From the NCBI GenBank assembly GCA_023144875.1, contig JAGLEW010000191.1:1-6085 (forward strand): 6,085 bases of DNA. The letters are read 5' to 3'. Of the stretch, positions 5,590 through 6,085 are shown piece after piece; the stretch's first letter is position 1, and every line of letters begins with the position of its first letter. Both the position numbers and the translations under genes were made by a program. This stretch comes from Methylococcales bacterium (GTDB lineage: Bacteria; Pseudomonadota; Gammaproteobacteria; Methylococcales; Methylomonadaceae). The notes under the pieces were generated by a model. That model did no database searches and was not told the DNA's origin. It saw only the letters and a list, made by a program, of their open reading frames with translations.

Positions 5590-6085
5590 ATGAACAAAAA
5601 AATTCTCGTAGCACTTATTACCGCAGGCTTAACACTGCTAACCACCGCTTGCGTGCCAACCAGTACCACAGGCGCATTAAGCACACTAGGTTCAGCAGCA
5701 ACAGGCGGTACGGTTAGCACCGCGGATGGAGCAACTCAAACAGGCTCAGAAAAAGAGGTTACTTATGAAAATAAAACCTACGGATTTTCATTTACCATCC
5801 CAGCAGGTTGGCATAAAATGAGCGGTGATCCGACATCAAAATTAGTACTTTTTACAAAAGTGCCTACTAATAGTGGATGTAGCTTTAAATTTGTAATCAG
5901 CTCGATGGGGAAAAGTTTTCCTGCAAAAACATCGGTAAGAACTTCTCTAAAAAAAGCCAAAGAACAAATTTCTACAGGAAAATATATTTCTGCTAAAAGA
6001 CGAAATACAAAAACCACACTTGGTTGGGAAATTTTAGAAAAAGGTGAAGCAGGGGCGTATAAACGAATTATTTATCAAGCCTATG
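5590..6085 (+). CDS. Putative lipoprotein, function unknown (3' end outside window)
   Basis: The frame is open from ATG at 5590 to the window edge, giving 165 residues so far. The start has a lysine-containing N-region (MNKK), a hydrophobic segment (5-19) and a lipobox ending TTA-C, so signal peptidase II should cut before C21. Threonine rather than leucine at -3 makes the lipobox slightly atypical. V at +2 predicts outer-membrane sorting by the Lol rule. Residues 22-55 are rich in Ser, Thr, Gly and Ala, a likely flexible tether. From about 58 a folded domain begins, with YENKTYGFSFTIPAGW at 59-74. This aromatic-rich strand pattern recalls the PsbP/Mog1-like fold of many small envelope lipoproteins; that resemblance is by eye and weak. 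C97 is the only other cysteine. No ribosome binding site is evident. I do not recognise a named gene. Confidence 0.85.
   Translation, partial: MNKKILVALITAGLTLLTTACVPTSTTGALSTLGSAATGGTVSTADGATQTGSEKEVTYENKTYGFSFTIPAGWHKMSGDPTSKLVLFTKVPTNSGCSFKFVISSMGKSFPAKTSVRTSLKKAKEQISTGKYISAKRRNTKTTLGWEILEKGEAGAYKRIIYQAY

Noticed and set aside
5778..6017. 79-codon minus-strand open frame opposite the lipoprotein gene
   Set aside because: The plus strand has a good signal peptide and lipobox in a long open frame; the minus frame has no support.

Overview
The window looks like ordinary chromosome of an AT-rich gammaproteobacterium. The evidence is the tRNA-Tyr/Gly/Thr cluster in the gammaproteobacterial order, a DjlA-type membrane DnaJ protein, a two-cysteine Tpx and a standalone PncC. 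PQQ biosynthesis genes suggest a host that uses PQQ-dependent periplasmic dehydrogenases. A methylotroph or methanotroph relative would fit, but that is inference; no dehydrogenase gene is in view. I see no phage, transposon, CRISPR or plasmid signature, and base composition and codon use look even throughout.

Layout. Positions 1-203 (+) hold the 3' end of tRNA-Tyr, then tRNA-Gly(TCC) and tRNA-Thr(GGT). Facing them is a six-gene minus-strand run, transcribed from right to left from about 4608 to 206: purC, pncC, pqqD, pqqE, tpx, ribD. The spacings are tight: 1 nt, 27 nt, a 23-nt overlap, 22 nt and a 4-nt overlap. Its last stop codon lies only 2 nt from the 3' CCA of tRNA-Thr, so the two transcription units meet with no intergenic space. 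Divergent from purC is djlA (4691-5500, +), separated by an 82-bp promoter region. After an 89-bp gap, a lipoprotein gene (5590, +) runs off the right edge.

How the genes may work together. The minus-strand run is dominated by cofactor metabolism: purine synthesis (PurC; purines lead to GTP, the riboflavin precursor), pyridine nucleotide recycling (PncC), PQQ maturation (PqqD and PqqE) and riboflavin synthesis (RibD), plus a thiol peroxidase (Tpx). The grouping is visible. A shared purpose is inference, and simple co-expression of housekeeping genes is an equally good explanation. pqqA, pqqB and pqqC are absent here, so the PQQ pathway must be completed elsewhere or outside the window.

No stretch longer than 300 bases lacks a gene. 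I found no convincing new biological system. The most noteworthy points are the 2-nt tRNA-Thr/ribD collision with no visible terminator, the lack of tuf after the tRNAs, the mixed cofactor operon with a split pqqDE, and the near absence of Shine-Dalgarno sequences.
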